From contig NW_022098076.1 of NCBI RefSeq assembly GCF_002288925.2, forward strand, positions 81,779,423 to 81,843,422: DNA of 64,000 nt. The letters are read 5' to 3'. The translations under genes were made by a program, and so were the position numbers. This stretch comes from Delphinapterus leucas (lineage: Eukaryota > Chordata > Mammalia > Artiodactyla > Monodontidae). This document shows positions 53,756-64,000 of the stretch, in pieces; the first letter of the stretch is position 1; every line of letters starts with the position of its first letter. The notes under the pieces were generated by a model that worked only from the letters and a program-made list of their open reading frames with translations, was not told where the DNA came from and did no database searches.

Positions 53756-54649
53756 CCATAGGCATCCAGGAGTAGCTTATTTTAGAAAACATGACAAACA
53801 TCTTTAAAAATCATTTTTGTTTTGCTTTTATAAAAAAGGTTTACCAGAAGGGTCTTTTAAAAAGTAACTTTCTCTAGTTTAATAAAAACAATAAATTTAC
53901 ATACAACTTTTTAGGAATTTAGCACATATATAGAAATATAACCATTTGAAAACACAAGGCAAAGATTCCACTAGAGAAAGAATGGAACAACCTCTCTGCT
54001 TACCATCTTTGTTTTCCCTCCTCTTACATCCTCCTCTTTTAAATTATTAACTTAAAATTTTTTTTCCCATTCCCTACCTATGTCATGACCCAACAGGCAA
54101 TATGCATTTATTTTATAAGAAATACATGGCTAAAATATTGCTAAGACTTCATCTAAGAGCACCAAATTTGTTTATTTTTAAGTACCATATCAGTGACTTA
54201 TCCAGTCATAGTTTTAAAGAAAATCTTCAGAAATTGAGGAGGACAACATGACTATTCTTTACAATTTCTCCTAGGGTACTTGTTACAAAATAACATTTTA
54301 GGAAAATCAGGTAAATAGCCAAGAAGAGTAAATGTTACAGTTACATCCAAAATGTTTACTTTTAAGCAATTCTCCTTTCTCCTCTTTCATTCTATAACAA
54401 GATATCCAATCTACTAATTTATCTAAATATGTCAACATGGAAGACACATATTTTTGCATTTTTGGTACCCTTACCACAACTCCCAAAGAAATGCTTACAA
54501 AAATTTTAAGATTGGAACTTCAGGTTGTAAAAGAATCACAAAAACTACAGGAGAGTGTGTGGGAAAGAAGAGTCTAAACACCCTGGTATAGAAATATAAA
54601 GTACAGGAATGGGTGAGGATCATTGACCTTATAAATAATATTAATCATC

Positions 54650-54810
54650 TTCTTTTTTTTTAAGCTCTTTTATTTTCTCCTCTATTTTTTTTTCTCCCCT
54701 TTGGTGCACCGTGTGGCTTGTGGGATCTTAGTTCCCCAACCAGGGATCGAACCTGTGCCCCCTGCAGTAGAAGCATGGGGTCTTAACCACTGGACCGCCA
54801 GGGAAGTCCC
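54650..54810 (-). mobile_element. Short CHR-family SINE, minus orientation
   Basis: On the minus strand it opens GGGACTTCCCTGGCGGTCC, contains 'ggttcgatccctggttgggg' and ends in an A-rich tail. Same short type as 2000-2146. Confidence 0.9.
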
Positions 54811-55054
54811 TAAACTTACCTTTTGGGTTAAGAAAAACAAAAAGTGAGGAGACTTAAGATGAAAGAAGAAAAAAAGCCACTTGATTCACTAGGAATATCT
54901 AAAATCCTCATTAATATGTGTAAAGTAACAACAGTGATAAATTAATGACAAACACCACAACTTCTTGAAAATTGACATTTATAAACTACAATAGGAAAAA
55001 AAAATACTGAGAACCTGGTAGAACTATAAGAATTTAATTATTTTTCAACTGCTA

Positions 55055-58702
<3,648 letters not shown>

Positions 58703-61264
58703 TTAAAACAAAATCATAATATAAACATTAGTACAACTCTTACGAACATAAAAATAATCCTCTTGAGTTACAATAATAAAGGAAATAAAATTCCAAAAGT
58801 GGTCAATTTTGCAGGTGAGAAACACTTCAAGCAACATGGAATTTTCTAGTACCTCCCAAGTTATATAAAAGTTATATATAGTAAGTCCTTACAATTTACA
58901 ATTGCTACTGAAACAATGGCTATAGGCGGTTGCCCATTTACCCTAAGAAAAAGGGAGGAAAAAAGCAAGCACCCCACCCAGGGAGAGAGGCAAGTCAGCA
59001 GAAAGCAGAGGAGAAAGGTAGACAGCAAGGCAGGCAGAACTTCCTTTCTCCCAAAGCCATACCATGCACAAATATGGTTCTTATTTTCTTAAATACTGTA
59101 ACTGAAGATCATATTCTTTAAGTAAAATTGAGAGCTGAATGAAATACAGATGCATGTGACTTAAGCTGATTGTTTACTGGTAAATGTTAAAAGGTTCTAA
59201 TGCTTATAACAGAGCAGCATTCAGTATTACATAATTAAAACACCCGTAGCTACTGCCATTTCAGATTATTTACTGGTAGTCATCTAACTTTCAAGTTCTT
59301 ACCAACATGATTACTGGTGTCTCACTTAATAGAGTACAGATAATCCAGAATTATTGGCCATAAAAGTCCTATTTTTTGAAATATTTTAAAATCCGTATTT
59401 ACACCAAAATACAAAATAAAACTACTGTTCTTAATTCACAAAAGGATTAGTAACAGAATTCCTTTCTGTTCTTAACCAGGGTCTCTCCGGGCTTTGGCGG
59501 GTCTGTGAACTTCCCAAAATTTTAAAATTATTGTGTGTTTGTTCGTACGTAAGTATTTTGGAAAGAGTCCGTCCGTAGCTTTCACCAGATTCTTAAAGGC
59601 ATTTGTAATCCAAAAACAGTAAGACTCACTGCAAACTGTGATCTCTGAACTTTTAAAGGAACACTGTCAATACAAGCAACACCAAATAGAATACAAGGTA
59701 AACATGAACAGAAGTTCTACCATAGTAGTATTAAATGGTCTTGATCACCTTTCTAGCCAATTTTTACTAAATTCTCCATGAGTAGCACTCTCTTCACAGA
59801 CACTATCCTCCAACTTTCATTCATCTCACACAATGGTACATACCTAATGGCTACAAGGAAAGCTGCTCTTTTATTAGCATTGTTGGTGCTCACTTTCTAC
59901 ATTTTATATCACATTTTTCAAATCCTGACAGCAACTTCAGTTAAGTTCAAAATTTTCATTGATGACTTCTTCAATAAATTCTTGAATTTCATACTTCTTT
60001 CCTCAAGATCTTAAATTCTGAGTTTTGCCCTGACCGCATCCCTCCTCCTTTCTGATGGCCTCACTGTTTTCTATGTACTGAAGTTACTCTTTACTCTCAT
60101 GACCTTCAGCTCCAACACTCCCCACCCTCCACTACCATACTGATTCTGGCTTACTTTTCAGCATAAAACAAAACACATTCAATAAAAACTGGCATAAATC
60201 TAATAATTTACAAAGCAATGAGAAAATAATCACTCCAATTACTGAGTAAATTATTTATAAATTTGATTTTTACAATTTTGATTATAAATTTCTATGGTAC
60301 AGATTCTGTACCAAATACAGAATCACTCTTACCCAATGCAATCAAAACCAGTAACTAGCTAGCTGATGTGGTAAAAGAGGAAAAATATTAAACACACACA
60401 CACACACACCACACCAGCACCTTAAACATTTTAATTTAAAACATATAAGCATTCACTGAGATAAAGACTTTTTCTTTGAACATGAGTCCTGTGATTAGAA
60501 GTCAATGCTGTCTTTTTCACATATACCCATACATCATAAATATCTAGTCTGTCTACTTTCAGTCTCATTAAGATGGCTAATGACCAGAGACAACTGTGAA
60601 CCAATGTAAATGGCCTTCTAGATTTTTACAATTTCCACTCCAGTCTTTTAAATTACCAAATTACCCAATATTTAGTGATTTGCCTTTGTCAAGTCTTTCC
60701 AAAACATTCAATCTAGTTTGCCAAATAACAAATATTATTGTTTTTCGCATTTTTATTGACTTACACAATATAAAATGATGTAATAACAAGAAGTACAACT
60801 AGCATAAACAGGCCTGAAAACAAATACAACTGACTCTCAGTAAGCAAAGCTCAACTGACAAGAGCAAAACAGAGAAGATAAACTGAAAAGTAGTAGAACA
60901 GCACTGAGAGAACTTTGTATCCATCAGGCTGTTTCACAGCTAGAACAGAAAGTACTGTTAATTCGGGCAGGTACTGTTAAGTTTCAACTGTACGATAGGC
61001 CTCTGTGACATTCAGCACATCTTGTGGGGGATATATAACATCACATACATATGATATAAGCAAACTTAACATATGTCTACTAAGACACTAACCTCTTTCT
61101 TAGGAAACCAAATGTTCTTAATTTAAGCTAAGAGAAATGTCAAAGAACCAAGTCAGATTTTATTGTTTTTGGTGAAAGGCAAATACTTTTAAGAATTACA
61201 GAACAAAAGACACATGCTACGTAATCTTCAGAGTAAACTAAGAGTGTTAAAGTGAAAATTTTTT

Positions 61265-61850
61265 AACGTTTTCCCCTCTTGGCTTTATTGCAGTTATATG
61301 CCGTAAAATTCACTCATTTTAAGAGCATGGTTCAATAATTTACAGTAAATTTCTATACTGTGTAGTCATTGCCACAATCCAGTTCTAGAATATACTTCCA
61401 TCACTCAAAAAAAGAAAGAAATAGGAAAAAAGAAAAAGATCCCCCCAGCCCTTCCACAGTCAATCTCCGCTTCCAGCACCTCTGCTTTCTCTCTCTATAC
61501 ATTTCCTTTCCTGGACATTTCGTATAAGTGGAATCATAGAACATGTAATCTTTTGTGTCTTATTTTTCATCAAGCGTAAAGTTGCTAAGGTTCATTAATA
61601 TAACATATATTAGTATTTCATTCCTTTTTTTGGGCTGAAGTATTCCATTGTATTGGATATGCCACATTTAGCTTATCCATTTATCAGCTGATGGATATTT
61701 GGGGCTGCTTCCAGTCTACTATGAGTAATGTTGCTATGAACACTTGGATACAATCTTCTTGTTGGACGTATGCTTTCATTTCTCTTGGATGGATTTCTAT
61801 GAGTAGAAGTACTATTGAGCTATATGAAAATTGCCAAATTGTTTGTTTTC
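61265..61850 (-). mobile_element. Old L1 3' end, minus orientation
   Basis: 'gccgtaaaattcactcattttaagagcatggttcaat', 'taagtggaatcatagaacatgtaatcttttgtgtct', 'agctgatggatatttggggctgcttccagt' and 'tgctatgaacacttgg' are typical antisense L1M 3' sequence. Confidence 0.8.
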
Positions 61851-61884
61851 TAAAGTGGACATGTCAGTTATAGAATTCTTCGTA

Positions 61885-61960
61885 TTATCTCTGGCTCTAC
61901 CATTAACTGGTGGTGTGACCCTGAGTAAGCCATTTACCCACTCCGGTCCTGGGTAACATA
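61885..61960 (+). mobile_element. MIR remnant
   Basis: 'tctggctctaccattaactggtggtgtgaccctgagtaagccatttaccc' is a MIR core. Confidence 0.7.
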
Positions 61961-64000
61961 AAGGGCTGGTAAAGACAGTCTCTAAAACTCTGATTTCCTT
62001 TGAAGCTTAACTCTCTGATCAAAAATTAACGTATACTAGGGATCAAGACACATTTCAATATTACTCCTTCCCTTTCTGTTATCAGTCTCCCCTGGCCTGG
62101 GTACTCTCTTCTCAATCCTAAACACAGTGATGCCATCGCTACCAAAGCAGGTGAGTCTATAACCGTACTGGCCTATAGTATCTGCTATCTTAAGCCCTGT
62201 GGCGAAAAGACAGAAAGAGAGCCAGGTGCAGCTGATGCGTTCTTCAGGCGTAATGCGTACAGGAGAGAACAATGTTTCAGAGTAAAAGAAGCCAGGTATG
62301 ATGGGAACACATGGTTGGAGTATTTGAGCAACGCACAGAAAATTTACATCCATGGAGGATGACTGGGGATAAGGGAAGTACAGATGTTGTAGGATAAAAG
62401 CCAAACCCTTGTCTTTTAATGTGAGACTGTCAAGGTGTATAATGATTATAATTAAATGACATAATATTAAGAAAAGCTGTTAACCCTGAAATATGATTAT
62501 AGATACCAGAGAGCTAATAAATAGAGAAGGGAAAACCTGCAAACATGAGTACAGCTACTTAAATGAGTAATACCAAATAATCATTTATATTGTCTGGTAC
62601 ATATGATTAATTACCATCAAGTAAAATAAAAGCTATACATACATACACCTGAGTGCTTACGTGTGCGTACATTAAACTAATGCAGGCACACATCCACAAT
62701 AAACTTGTGATCTGCACATGACTGTTAAAATATTTGCTGAATGAACACGCTAAATCTTCTGTTTACTGTTTATCAGCACTATCAGAAGGAATTCAGCCTG
62801 TGGGTAGACAACAGCCTTTCATAATAGATTCTAACAGGAATCTCTCTTTGTTAAAAAATAAGTGGTTAATTTTATGTAATACAATATCAATTTAGCTCTA
62901 ATCATTTAAATCACTGGAGGACTTTTTATTTTGTATACCTTTCTATGTGAATATTTAATGTGACCAAAAGGTAGTTTGTATGAGTCCAACATTAGTCATT
63001 TATCTATTGAAGAGAGCTCAGCAGGCATAGAAAGCTGGTGGTTGCTTCTATTTGCCTTTTGAAAGCCAAAATACAGGCATTTTAAGTATAAAATGTTCTG
63101 AAAAATCCATTTGAAAGCCTCACGTCTGGATCAAACATTAGATTTACTAAAGGGATGTGAGTTTCATAACTACAGAGATAAAATTACATTTAAAATCTGT
63201 TTATGGTTCCCTCTTGGGAGATGCTTTTCCTAGACCAAGCAAATCTTTTCCCCTTAACTGATGGCTTCACCAAGACACCTAATCCACCAAGATACCTAAA
63301 TATTTAACTAATATATGAGAGATCTAACTCAGCATGCAAAAGTATTCTTAGATGTGTCAAGACACACTATGCGAAAATATAGATTTTATGAAAGCTAAAC
63401 CTGTGCAAAGTCAAGGAGTGACTGTGTAAGTGGGCTAAAAAGCTTCATGACTCAGGGAGTGGTATTTAAATAAAAATAAAACAACAAAAATTTGATAATG
63501 AACCTCAAAAAATAACTCTTACTACTTTATCCACAAGAAATGGTACGGGAAATATTTTTAACCAACAGTCATTGTATCACGAAAAAGCAAACTAGGATAA
63601 ATGTGTACTGGGCATAGGAATCAATGATGCACCCAAGGAAAGGACAAAATTATAAGCTCTTTCAATATCACTCATATCTAATGTCTCATTTGAACAATGT
63701 TTTCTTGTAAGATTAAACAGGTATTTGGGAAGCAAATTCTAAAACTAACCTTTGGGTTACATTCAACTCTGAACACTCAGTACTACAAATATAAATACAA
63801 TAGTCCTTTGTCTCAATTATTTTTTGAGGGAGGTTGTTATAAAATTTTTGCTTCAAATACCAGCAGTTCAGTACTTTTAATACCACCACTAACGAACTAA
63901 GGGCAGTTATGGATTAGTACTCATTTATCTACACTTCCCTGCTTGATCCCACTTATGACCAATGGTAGCTATTTATTTAGGCAAAGACCCCTTTTTAAAT

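Noticed and set aside
58930..59121. Lysine/glutamine-rich 63-codon frame
   Set aside because: A purine-rich low-complexity tract; no domain.

Overview
The window is mammalian nuclear DNA, very probably from a cetacean. The lineage is inferred from the mobile elements. Several tRNA-derived SINEs open with GGGCTTCCCTGGTGGCGCAG and match my memory of the CHR family of whales, hippos and ruminants, with GC-rich copies like those abundant in whales and dolphins. Mariner miniature elements and a young-looking L1 of artiodactyl/cetacean type also occur. The species cannot be set from this window.

The only protein-coding gene I can support is CUL3 (cullin-3), on the minus strand. Thirteen exons, interpreted as exons 4 to 16 of the 16-exon mammalian gene, lie between 58696 and 20392. 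They join in frame to encode residues 127-768 exactly (1,929 coding bases, 642 residues plus stop), each bounded by AG acceptor and GT donor sites. Exons 1-3 and the promoter lie beyond the right edge. CUL3 is the scaffold of CRL3 ubiquitin ligases: its N-terminal cullin repeats hold BTB adaptors, its cullin-homology domain holds RBX1, and its C-terminal winged helix carries the NEDD8-acceptor lysine (K712, exon 15).

Layout: 1-17.6 kb is repeat-rich DNA downstream of CUL3 (L1, L2, Tigger, mariner, hAT, MaLR LTR, SINEs, one minisatellite). 17.6-20.4 kb is the inferred CUL3 3' UTR, which contains a striking near-perfect hairpin. 20.4-58.7 kb holds exons 16 to 4 and their introns. Intron 14 contains a full-length but dead L1 (24850-30928) with target-site duplications, itself interrupted by a SINE. 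58.7-64 kb is part of intron 3.

No operon, CRISPR array, phage or novel multi-gene system is visible. The observations most worth checking are the 3' UTR hairpin, two apparent amino-acid substitutions in a nearly invariant protein, inverted SINE pairs around exons 11-12, and two unexplained intronic open frames.
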